From CAYFFZ01 sp049976505 (lineage in GTDB: Archaea > Thermoproteota > Nitrososphaeria > Conexivisphaerales > UBA164): a DNA stretch of 64,000 nucleotides. The notes under the pieces were generated by a model. The model was not told the DNA's origin. It searched no databases and was given only the letters and a program-made list of their open reading frames with translations. Location: positions 62,001 through 126,000 of the forward strand of contig JBMFIC010000002.1 in NCBI GenBank assembly GCA_049976505.1. Direction: 5' to 3'. The translations under genes were made by a program, and so were the position numbers. Positions 1 through 8,429 of the stretch are shown here, one piece after another (position 1 is the first letter of the stretch; every line of letters starts with the position of its first letter).

Positions 1-660
1 TGATAAAGATCACTTCAGGTAAATGTTGTTCTGCTTTATTCCATTGATGAAAATCTTCAAACAATGATCCGCATAATTCCGGGCGCTGTGAGGGACATGA
101 CAAGCCTGTACGCAACGGTTGAAAAGGCAGGAATATTAAGGAAAAAGTACTGGTCCTTGACAGGGCTTCTTTTAATCAGACAACCCAGATTTCCTTTCAG
201 ACGAAAAGGTGAACTTTGTGATCCCAGCCAGGAAGACCGGCCAGCTATACGATGAGGTTACAAAAACGAACAAATGTTTTGATACAGGTGTCGCATGATT
301 TAGGTCGGCAAGAAGGTCATCCGAAACTTTTACACTTACGTGCATCTGGACGGATTCCTTAGCTGAAGAGAGATGCTTCCTGTATAAAAGGCGCTTAAGG
401 AGCTGATCGATGCAGATAAAATCAACAGAATGTGGGGAAGAGCGGTAAGGTACTTCTTATTTCAAACGTGGACTGAAGTCGTGAAGAAATTTGCCTGATG
501 TACAAGAAGCGGGACGGTGTTGAAAGCATTCTTCGCTGTATGTGCTGGAACTCTTCAAATGTTTACATGATCAGATCTTTCAGAGAAGAGAGGTTTAATC
601 TGAAGTTTCAAAGAAGGTAAGGAAAGGAAACTTGATGTCAGATTGGGGCTGGGTATATCC
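1..660 (+). pseudogene. Degenerate IS4/IS1634-like transposase remnant
   Basis: This stretch holds no intact gene but retains recognisable DDE-transposase segments in shifting frames. One frame from about 64 reads IIPGAVRDMTSL. A different frame at about 207-260 reads KVNFVIPARKTGQLYDEV, and another near 490-530 reads CLMYKKRDGVES. In IS1634-type IS4 relatives these segments occur in this order (PGSVRDVTSL, FIIPxxR, and a C-terminal YKxRxxVE). Several stops and frameshifts separate them, so the element is dead. The left edge is cut by the window start. Bases 660-847 show no further coding signal. Confidence 0.7.
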
Positions 661-847
661 CTATAAAATAATGGAGTAAAGAATTAACATAGGATTCAGC
701 CTGCTCTTCCTTCATTACACGCCTGCTTGTTGGGCAGGCCCTGTCTTACTGCCATAGCGGTTTTGCTTTATACTCTACCATAATTTACTTTTTTATTTTT
801 ATAGGCTCTAGTTTCACGATTCTTTATTTATTGTAAAGTATAATAAT

Positions 848-1648
848 CTAACTTAATGGTGTGTAACTTTTTACTTCTTCAACAGCATCGTCCCACCATT
901 TTTTATTTGTTCCAGTTTTACTTCTTTTTATCCAATTTTTTGTTTTAGGCGTATTGATAATTTCATTAATAATCTGAGTTAAAGCAACTTGAAGTTCTTC
1001 ATTTAATGTTTCTGTATACGATAATGCCGCCTTTAAATTATTAACTGCATCATAATAAAAACCCCAATCATCACTTAGGATTTGATAAACCCTCTCTTTC
1101 CAAGGTTCCTGGATATCGTGTGCTATTGCTATTAATCCCTGTAAATCAATTATATCCTTTTGGGTTATATAATGAACTTGTAATTTACTTAAAAGAAGGT
1201 CGGCAAAATTTAGCGTAGGATAAGACATCTCGAGTCTGTTTTGTATATCGATTTTATGATTAAATTCCAGTTTGTCAAAAAATATATCTATATGATATAA
1301 TTCATATGGATGATAATATATCCGGCGTTTATCCCCAAAAAGAGAGTTAATCACTTTATCCTTTTCAAATTTTAGTTGATTTAAAAAAAGATCATTGATC
1401 ATTTTTGATTGTTTAGAATATGCTACAAAATCAATATCACCGAAAAACGATTCGCTGTCTGCTTTTCTGGCAGATGAATATATTGAGAAAAATGAATTAT
1501 TTTTTTCTTTCAAAAGGTAGTAAATAGCTAATCCTCCAAACAATCTTATTGTTATTCCATTATTTTGGGCTATTTTTATTATTTTTAACGCTTCGTCAAG
1601 TAATTCATTCGGTTGTAATTTGCTTTTTTTGTTAACGTTAAAGTTCAT
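848..1648 (-). CDS. Nucleotidyltransferase-fold protein (AbiEii/MNT-like)
   Basis: The 266-residue protein has the nucleotidyltransferase signature: a GG pair at residues 38-39 (LFGGLAIYYL), a DID metal motif at 71-73 (FGDIDF), and a third acidic residue in HIDIFFD near 121. A conserved-looking block around residues 145-170 (LNFADLLLSKLQVH) resembles the region after the catalytic core in AbiEii-like and minimal nucleotidyltransferases. The substrate is not evident; it could transfer NMPs to a protein, a tRNA or a small molecule. The gene is AT-rich and sits between transposase ruins, which suggests transfer. It diverges from the metallophosphoesterase gene and shares its TATA box. The family call is fairly secure; a toxin or defence role is inference. 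Confidence 0.7.
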   Translation of the reverse strand: MNFNVNKKSKLQPNELLDEALKIIKIAQNNGITIRLFGGLAIYYLLKEKNNSFFSIYSSARKADSESFFGDIDFVAYSKQSKMINDLFLNQLKFEKDKVINSLFGDKRRIYYHPYELYHIDIFFDKLEFNHKIDIQNRLEMSYPTLNFADLLLSKLQVHYITQKDIIDLQGLIAIAHDIQEPWKERVYQILSDDWGFYYDAVNNLKAALSYTETLNEELQVALTQIINEIINTPKTKNWIKRSKTGTNKKWWDDAVEEVKSYTPLS

Positions 1649-1671
1649 GTTAACTAATTAAAAATAAACAT

Positions 1672-1679
1672 TTATATAA
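1672..1679. promoter_or_regulatory. Shared palindromic TATA box of a divergent gene pair
   Basis: The palindrome TTATATAA lies about 26 bases before the plus-strand ATG at 1701 and about 27 bases before the minus-strand ATG at 1648. That is the usual distance from an archaeal TATA box to the transcription start. Both genes would therefore be leaderless and could fire from one TBP site read in opposite directions. No ribosome-binding site is visible before either start. Confidence 0.65.
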
Positions 1680-1700
1680 CCGTTTTGATCACTTTATCAT

Positions 1701-2645
1701 ATGTTAAGAGCATTTTTAGCAAGTGATTTTCATGGGTCTGATGTTGTCTTTAGAAAATTTGTTAATGCACTTGACGTATATAAATGTGATATTGCGTTTT
1801 TTGCAGGTGATATAACTGGAAAGGCTATGATTTTAGTAAAAGATTTAGGTAACAGTAAGTATGAAACAGAATTTTTAGGAGATAAAGTCTTTTTACGATC
1901 TAAAGAAGAACTAGATTCTTTTTTAAATAAAGTATCATCTTCAGGGTTTTACTATAAAATAATAAAAAATAATGAAATAATAGAAGATAAAAACTTAGAA
2001 CTAGAAATGCGTGAATTAATGATCAAAAGGACAGAGACATGGATGCAAATTATCCATAATAAATATAAAGGATCTAATAAAAAATTTTATTTCATTACGG
2101 GTAATGACGATCCAAGTGAAATTAAAGATGTTATTAAATCATATTCAGATGATAATATAGTTGATGCAAATGAAAAAACCTTTGAACTGCCCAATGGAAT
2201 GGAGGGTTTTGGATTGCCATATTCGAATATTACACCTTGGAAGCTACCCGGTGATCTTACTGAGGACGCTCTTAAAGATAAGATTGAATTTTTAACCTCG
2301 AAATTGAAGGACCCAGGAAACTCTGTATTTCTTATTCATGTCCCCCCTAAAGATACTGTAATAGATCTTGCGCCAGTCTTGGAGAATATGAGTTTAAAGA
2401 TTGACATGTCAGGAGTACAGATGGCGCATGTAGGTAGTACTGCGGTTAGAGATGCAATTTTAAAATATCAGCCAGTTGCATCATTACATGGTCACATACA
2501 TGAATCTAGAGGTGTAGCAAAAATAGGAAGGACTTATGCTTTTAATGCGGGTAGCGAATATCAACAAGGTATTTTAAGAGGGGTAATATTAAATTTTGAT
2601 GAACGCCCATATAAATTAAAGAGTTATTTATTTGTTTATGGCTAA
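1701..2645 (+). CDS. Calcineurin-like metallophosphoesterase
   Basis: The 314-residue protein carries the full set of metallophosphoesterase motifs in order: DFH at residues 9-11, AGDITG at 35-40, a GNDD variant of GNHD near residue 134, HVPP near 213, and HGHIH near 263 followed by NAGS. These form a dinuclear metal site that hydrolyses phosphomonoesters or phosphodiesters. An insertion of about 60 residues lies between the GD and GND motifs. The substrate cannot be read from sequence. The leaderless ATG sits 26 bases after a TATA box shared with the divergent nucleotidyltransferase, so the two may act on one pathway. The gene is AT-rich like its partner and lies in a transposon-littered island. 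Confidence 0.85.
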   Translation: MLRAFLASDFHGSDVVFRKFVNALDVYKCDIAFFAGDITGKAMILVKDLGNSKYETEFLGDKVFLRSKEELDSFLNKVSSSGFYYKIIKNNEIIEDKNLELEMRELMIKRTETWMQIIHNKYKGSNKKFYFITGNDDPSEIKDVIKSYSDDNIVDANEKTFELPNGMEGFGLPYSNITPWKLPGDLTEDALKDKIEFLTSKLKDPGNSVFLIHVPPKDTVIDLAPVLENMSLKIDMSGVQMAHVGSTAVRDAILKYQPVASLHGHIHESRGVAKIGRTYAFNAGSEYQQGILRGVILNFDERPYKLKSYLFVYG

Positions 2646-4330
2646 TGGAAAACAAAGGTTAATAGGACTTGCACAGTGAGGTGTAAAATTTTGCCATCAA
2701 AAATTATTCATGTAAGCCTAAGGAAAGGAAAAATTGGCCGCGGGAGAAGATAATAGATGGTATGACTACGGGAAAGACAGCAACAAAGGTCAATTTTACG
2801 CTTTTCTTATGAGATACCAAGTCTGACCCATGTTTGGCCTGTCCCTCCCTTAATTGCGGCACTGACTGCCTGTAGGAGCAGGATGTGTGATCAGGCGATC
2901 CAGCCACCTTCCGCTCGATCATGCCATTAAAAAGTTGGTGGGATGAACTAAAAGCATTTCTTAATCATGGACAGATCTGGCAGCAATTTACTCATGCTTT
3001 TCGCCAATAAGATCTTTTTTGGCGTTAACGAGAGATGGGTTCAAAGGCATCAAGGAAGTAACATCAGGGATATAGGTATCAAAAGGCAAACTTAACTTAT
3101 GCGTACTAAATCAATCAAGGGTAGTCGCGCGCTGAGTTCACTAACGATTTACCCGGGTTAAGAAGGTCAAAAAGTTCTTTCTCGAAAACAAATGGTATAA
3201 AGTTGCCATTTAGTCAACAGGCCATGCTGGTAGGGAGTTTTATGATTACCTCACCAAGCACAACGTAAGGTGATGCTGGTCAACCTGACAAAGGTAAAGG
3301 GTCGTCTGTTGAATAAATCCGACAGGCTTGACAGCGCTACACTAGCCACGCTACTAATTATCAATCAGCTAAGCCCGAGCTCTGTCCAAGCCAAGGATCT
3401 CAGAAAGCTGAGAAGGTTGACCAAGATAAGAGCATCGCTCATAATTATGAAGAAAGCGATAAAGAACCAGCAATACAGTCGTCAGCACTTACAACCCTGA
3501 ACTGCTTTGTTTTCAAACGCTTTGGAAAGTCGAAGAGGGGCTCCTTTATAAGATAGCTTATGACGGAAGGGTGGATGGATTGAGCGAAGAAAAGATGAAA
3601 AGGTTGCTAGGAATTATCAGTAACGCGTTCCAGAAGCTCGATTCGTGGATCATGCGGTTCGCTTCGTTGTTGACAAGCAAGATGTAGGAAAAGGTAAAGA
3701 AGCTTGATGATGCGATCGCTTCACTAATACACTCGATGTTGAAGATCAGGTACGTTGATCTAATGCTTATAATAAGCGGGATTGGACATGAGACTGCACA
3801 GGCTATTGCTACAGAAATATCGAACATAAGCAAATTTTCAGAATTCGCGAAGCTCATAAGGTCTTCAAGCTTAAACCAAACTTATAAGCAACGCGGATCG
3901 GTCAAGGTATATGGGAAGCTGGAAAAAGACTGAACCACCGTACCTGAGGAGTGCGCTTTATTAGGCTACGCAGATTATAGCATTTTACGGTCAAGATAAA
4001 TTATTTAAGAATTGCTACGCTAACTTGAAAAACAAGTTCGATTCAAAAGGTAACATTGTAGCGATAGTATCGGTTGCAAGAAAGCTACTCCGCGTGATAT
4101 AGCCCATGCTCACAGACAAAAGCAAGTTCGATAGAAAAACCGCTTTCGCTAAATCAAAGAGGAGAAGGGTAACGAAATGGGCAGAGAAGTTTTTCTCATA
4201 AAATAAAGCTCCCTGAGCTGATAGTTTGCTTGTGCCACAACTTCTCTGAATTGTTTCATTTGCTTACACTGTTGTCTTATAATCTTAAGAGGAGACGATC
4301 CTGGCAAGTACCTCTGATTACATTATGCTC
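2646..4330 (+). pseudogene. Degenerate IS110-like transposase remnant
   Basis: There is no intact gene here. Around 3270-3500 one frame reads VMLVNLTKVKGRLLNKSDRLDSATLA and then LRKLRRLTKIRASL; this matches the IS110 DEDD-domain pattern of a TDxxDA motif followed by LRxLxRxR. Around 3730-3860 another frame reads MLIISGIGHETAQAIATEISNISKF, the helix-hairpin-helix IPGIG segment of the IS110 C-terminal domain. Stops and frame changes separate the blocks, so the copy is dead. The first 300 bases (2646-2940) and the last 100 may be its non-coding ends. Bases 4330-4652 are AT-rich and show nothing recognisable. Confidence 0.65.
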
Positions 4331-4652
4331 AAAAACTTATAAGCATTAAAAGGCATAACATTTTAGTGCTTAATTTTTCCGTAGGGGCTTTTTATTCCTC
4401 AGCATCTTTATGTAACTCTATATATTATCCTGTTGTTTGATTTAGCATTAGCCACACCTCTAGCAACGATAATGAGCTCTGCCTTGAGAACGTCATCTCC
4501 GTGCTAGAGGCAGTTGTGCATGAATACATGTTCTCTATTGTCAGCCTTTGGGACAAGGCCAGCATAGGGGCACGGCTCCTTCTTGTTTGGAAATTATTAG
4601 TAATTTACAATAGACAAAATATCAAAACATATGTAAATAAGTGTTATTTATG

Positions 4653-6236
4653 TTATGCAGGTGGCACTTCTTTAAATACCAAAGAAAGATCTATACCTTG
4701 TCTACGTCTGTAAATGTAGAAAATGGCATATATTACACCACCCATTACAAAGGTTACTAATACAGTGTATAATGAAAACCAGCTTATTGGTCCACCTATA
4801 GCTGGCGATTCTAAAGTTACAATTTCTAAATATGCTGAAACTATTAAGGCGGCTATTCCAGCAATTGATAGTGCTGGAATATTAGCTAATTTCCAATTTG
4901 ATATAGGCGAATTATTATAGTAATTTCTAAATTTATATGGAAATATTATTGCTGAAATGGAAACTAGCATGAAAATAAAATATAGTATTACCCATAAATT
5001 TGCTAAATACCCAAAGAAGGGCGTAAATCCTTGAAGGTAAGCCATTATACCTAAAATTATCCCTATAGTTATCGTAGCATTTACTGGTGTGTGAAACCTT
5101 TCACTAACACTTCCTAGAAATTCTGGAGTAACTCGATCAAAAGACCACGCAAATAGGATTCTTGTTGCTAAGAAAAATCCTGAGGGTATTATAAAAAGCA
5201 TACTCGCCAAAAATCCCCATCCAATTAAAGCCTTTAAAATTGGATTTGAAGTAACCATAATTAAGAGATAATTATAATATGGTGGTGGTAAGGAAGAAGG
5301 GTATTTACTAGGATATAATGAGTAAATGTAATTTAATGCTAAAGGTAAATTGAAACCAAAAGCACGGGGAGCCAACGCTAGTAATATTGAATATAGTGCT
5401 ACACTTATATATGTTGCCCCAAGCACCGCAATCCACATAGAACGTTTTGGATTTTGAATTTCTCCACCAGCATAAGGTGCCCACCACCATCCTCCCCACA
5501 TTTGCATAGCCCAAGGTAAAGCCATAAGACTACCAGTTATTGTCCACCCTGGAATAAAACCTAAACTTTCAGCTTCAGAAACTACTGCAGTTGGGGATAC
5601 ACCGTATTGTAACAATACGGAAGAAAGGTGCCATGTTGGAAACAATTCAACTATTAACGCTGCAACCCAGCCAATAAAAGTAAGTATAAATAGCAAATTT
5701 AGAATTTTTCCTTGAAAACTTACTCGAGGTATAAACATTAATGTAAAAACAAGAGTCATAAGTTCAGCAATTATTAAAGCATTAATAGGCTGCGCTAGCA
5801 CGTTAGCTAAATTATTAAGTCCTAAAGAATAAAGAAAACCGGGTAAGAATACTTCCCCTATTAACCAAAGGTTTAACGAGGTCCAATTAAGACCCAAAAA
5901 GAGCATAAAGAAACTAACCATATAGCCTATGATAGGAGATAAAGTCCTACTTGTCCATACGTAATCCCCACCTGATCTAGGCATAATAATACCAAATAAA
6001 ACATAAACCAAACCCAAAATTGTTACTAGTGGTACACTAAACAAAATAGCAAGTACATAATTAGCTTGCCTGACAGTTACCACTCCCCAAGCATATAGTT
6101 CCATTAAACCCATTAAAAAGTTAAGTTGTGAAAGAGCTATAAGCGCTGCTTGCCAACTGTTAAGGCTCCTAATTAAACCTGATGCCCCTCGTAAGAAGAT
6201 ACTTTTTGAAGCCATGTTTTTAGTATAATTAGACAT
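4653..6236 (-). CDS. APC-superfamily amino acid permease
   Basis: The 527-residue integral membrane protein has about 12 hydrophobic segments. The N-terminal region shows the APC pattern of a first helix with a glycine-rich break followed by an IIMPRSGGDYVWTSR loop (about residues 85-100), which is typical of archaeal amino acid or polyamine permeases. The last residues are charged and cytoplasmic. The permease probably imports an amino acid, but its substrate cannot be read. It stands alone between transposase remnants with AT-rich coding, so horizontal acquisition is plausible. The chosen start gives a short polar N-terminus before the first conserved segment. Confidence 0.85.
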   Translation of the reverse strand: MSNYTKNMASKSIFLRGASGLIRSLNSWQAALIALSQLNFLMGLMELYAWGVVTVRQANYVLAILFSVPLVTILGLVYVLFGIIMPRSGGDYVWTSRTLSPIIGYMVSFFMLFLGLNWTSLNLWLIGEVFLPGFLYSLGLNNLANVLAQPINALIIAELMTLVFTLMFIPRVSFQGKILNLLFILTFIGWVAALIVELFPTWHLSSVLLQYGVSPTAVVSEAESLGFIPGWTITGSLMALPWAMQMWGGWWWAPYAGGEIQNPKRSMWIAVLGATYISVALYSILLALAPRAFGFNLPLALNYIYSLYPSKYPSSLPPPYYNYLLIMVTSNPILKALIGWGFLASMLFIIPSGFFLATRILFAWSFDRVTPEFLGSVSERFHTPVNATITIGIILGIMAYLQGFTPFFGYLANLWVILYFIFMLVSISAIIFPYKFRNYYNNSPISNWKLANIPALSIAGIAALIVSAYLEIVTLESPAIGGPISWFSLYTVLVTFVMGGVIYAIFYIYRRRQGIDLSLVFKEVPPA

Positions 6237-6860
6237 ATAATATAAACTTTACGTGCCACATGAAATCACATAAATAACAACAAAAACTAGAGATTAATTG
6301 GTGGCGCGGAAAAATTGATTTTTATTGCTTAATTAGTTAAACCATTTTGTGACAACTTCACCTAAAAATGAGCAATAGTTTTAACTGGCGTTAAATAAAT
6401 TTATTATTTGCGTGCGATACCGTATTTACCGAATAGTCTGAAATAGCTATTATTAGTGTATTAGTGGGGATATGGTATTATAATTTTATTATTATAATTT
6501 AATTCTAACTTATTTTCTAATAAATAAATTAAATAGACATATCAGACTGTGTAAAAATTCGGTTCGATACACAAACTAAATTTAACAAAATTTAGCAAAA
6601 AAGGTTCAACATAAGGCAGTCAGCAAGACCTGATTGCCAAGCGGGTTAATTAACCTTCTCATATTTAGAGCAAGCATGGTAAATGCAATTTCTCCCCCCA
6701 CCTTTTTAAGGCCCTATGGAGCTTTTGACATGGAAAGGCTTGAAACGCCTGTGGCGAGCTTCTGCGAAAGACTTCTCAAGAAGAGATCATAGGTAAGCCA
6801 TTAAACTATTCTTTAATTATGTTTATGTTAGAGAGGGTGTAGTAATTTGCAGATAAAACG
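6237..6860. other. AT-rich non-coding stretch before a transposase remnant
   Basis: I see no gene here. The first 400 bases are strongly AT-rich, with runs such as attataattttattattata. From about 6660 the composition changes and resembles broken transposase sequence leading into the 238-base duplicated segment. Confidence 0.5.
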
Positions 6861-7098
6861 CTAAGCTCTTGGGAGAAGGGCTTGGCATAAAGGCTGAAAA
6901 GAAATTAGAGCCTGAGGGCACAGTTAAACCGATTATGTACATATCGTTGAACAGAACCTATGCTGAAACAGTGTCAACGATCTTGCAGAGCACATGAGCG
7001 CTCCCTCTCTTGATGTAACGTTAAGGAAGCTCGAATGCCCTGACCCCGGATCCGCAGCAAACTCTTTGAGCCAGATAAAAGCGAAGGTCGTCAAGAAG
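6861..7098. repeat. 238-bp direct repeat, copy 1
   Basis: Every base I compared matches bases 16128-16365, in the same orientation and without gaps. The repeat starts at ctaagctcttgggag and ends at gtcgtcaagaag; flanks on both sides differ. In frame pieces read KAEKKLEPEGTVKPIMYISLNRTY and then PSLDVTLRKLECPDP, the N-terminal part of a transposase with a frame change in the middle. The same frame change occurs in both copies. Confidence 0.9.
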
Positions 7099-7730
7099 TA
7101 TTCTCGAATGCGATGAAGAGTGCCATAGACCGTACAGAGTCTCTGCTCCTCATGAACAGAGGGTTCTATAGTGTAGAGATCATACAGACGCTCAACAGTA
7201 CGGGCATAAAGTTCGTAATTCCCGCTGTATTGAACAAGAATGTGGAAAGGACCGTGAACGATTACATTAACGGAAGGGTGAGCTGTAATTTAGTACGAAA
7301 TGATATAAAAGGTATACATACTATTGCAAAGAAATAGAAAGAAATAGTCAATTGCGAAGTACATCAAGTTCGACGATCAGCTGGAGGTAGGTAATGTCAT
7401 GCCTGAAGAACACAGGTACATGTGGGAATGGAAAAACCAAGTAGATGGTCGAGGATGGTCTTGAAGCAAGGACGACTGTCAGAAACGTGCTCTGATGGCA
7501 GTCTACTTTATGGTTGGTAGCTCTCAATACAACTTGCGGATCATAATATGAGCTGAGATGATAAAATGCAGAAAGATGGCACCTTACGTTTTCAGGAAAA
7601 CGATGGGGGATTAGATAAAAGGGAACACCAAGCGGGCCAGGGCCTCTAGAATAAGGGATAGCGAAGTTTGAGGAGGTTCTTTTGCTTGAACCATAGCCGA
7701 TTGGCAAAATTTATTTGAAACAAAACTAAA
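7099..7730 (+). pseudogene. IS4-like transposase remnant, C-terminal part
   Basis: Immediately after the duplicated segment, a frame at 7113-7337 reads RTESLLLMNRGFYSVEIIQTL and then IKFVIPAVLNKNVE. This is the DRGFxS...FxIP block of IS4-type DDE transposases, here with Asn in place of the expected catalytic Asp. The frame ends in a stop and the remainder to about 7730 is scrambled. Together with 6861-7098 it is one dead element. Bases 7730-7860 are AT-rich spacer before the next gene. Confidence 0.6.
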
Positions 7731-7860
7731 GGCTTTATTGACAGAAACATTATAGCTCAAGTCTGTTAATTGTTAACCGCCTGATAGATAACCTTTTATT
7801 TCGCTATAAAAAGTTTTATGCTTACGAATATAACAAAATTGTTAGCAAAGTTAATATTAT

Positions 7861-7868
7861 TTATAAAT
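7861..7868 (+). promoter_or_regulatory. TATA box for the 171-residue gene
   Basis: TTATAAAT is centred about 25 bases before the TTG at 7888. This supports leaderless initiation at that TTG rather than at the in-frame ATG at 7909. Confidence 0.45.
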
Positions 7869-7887
7869 ATTAAAAAATTTAATAGCG

Positions 7888-8403
7888 TTGAATGATACTA
7901 AAATAAAAATGAATAGTGATAAAGATTTAGTTGTTATTTATGGTTTTTCTTTTAAATATCCCATTGATGCTAAGTTAGAATTTAATCCAAAATCAGATAG
8001 ATGTAAAGGAGATTTAGCTATAAAATTTCAAAACGGGTTTAAAATATTTATAACATGGGGGGAACTAAAAGAATTACCAAAATCAGTTAAAGGGTTAGAA
8101 GATCTTTTTGTGTTTCATTTAAATTTATTAAAGAAAAAATTTAACAAAATAGAACTAGTAAGTAAACAAATATATGAGATTAATAATGTTGAAGTTATAT
8201 CCATTGTAATAAAGGTACAATCGTACACATTTTTTCCCTTCGTAAAACAACCTATCAAGTTCAACAGGATAATTATATATTATATCAATTGTAATAAAAG
8301 TGAAAGATATTTTATAATATATGGAACTATTAATGAAAATTTTGTATATGAAGAAAATGTTTTAAAAGAATTAATCGAATCGTTTAATTGTCAGATTACG
8401 TAA
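7888..8403 (+). CDS. Unrecognised 171-residue protein
   Basis: I do not recognise this protein. It is lysine-, isoleucine- and asparagine-rich and soluble, with no signal peptide or membrane span. The pattern of alternating hydrophobic residues (for example VEVISIVIKVQSYTFFPF at about 110-127) predicts a beta-rich fold, with a C-terminal helix ending in LKELIESFNC. The start is TTG, supported by the TATA spacing; an in-frame ATG lies seven codons on. It is an intact reading frame between two dead transposons and strongly AT-rich, so it looks like an acquired cargo or orphan gene. Confidence 0.55.
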   Translation: MNDTKIKMNSDKDLVVIYGFSFKYPIDAKLEFNPKSDRCKGDLAIKFQNGFKIFITWGELKELPKSVKGLEDLFVFHLNLLKKKFNKIELVSKQIYEINNVEVISIVIKVQSYTFFPFVKQPIKFNRIIIYYINCNKSERYFIIYGTINENFVYEENVLKELIESFNCQIT

Positions 8404-8429
8404 GATACTAAACTTTAGAAAAATTCTAG

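Noticed and set aside
2704..2922. Small minus-strand reading frame and the Cys-rich plus-strand translation CLACPSLNCGTDC
   Set aside because: Both are short, have no promoter or neighbours, and fall in decayed transposon sequence.
7348..7707. 119-codon minus-strand frame
   Set aside because: It is antisense to transposase ruins, rich in Ser and Pro without a family pattern, and looks like a chance frame.
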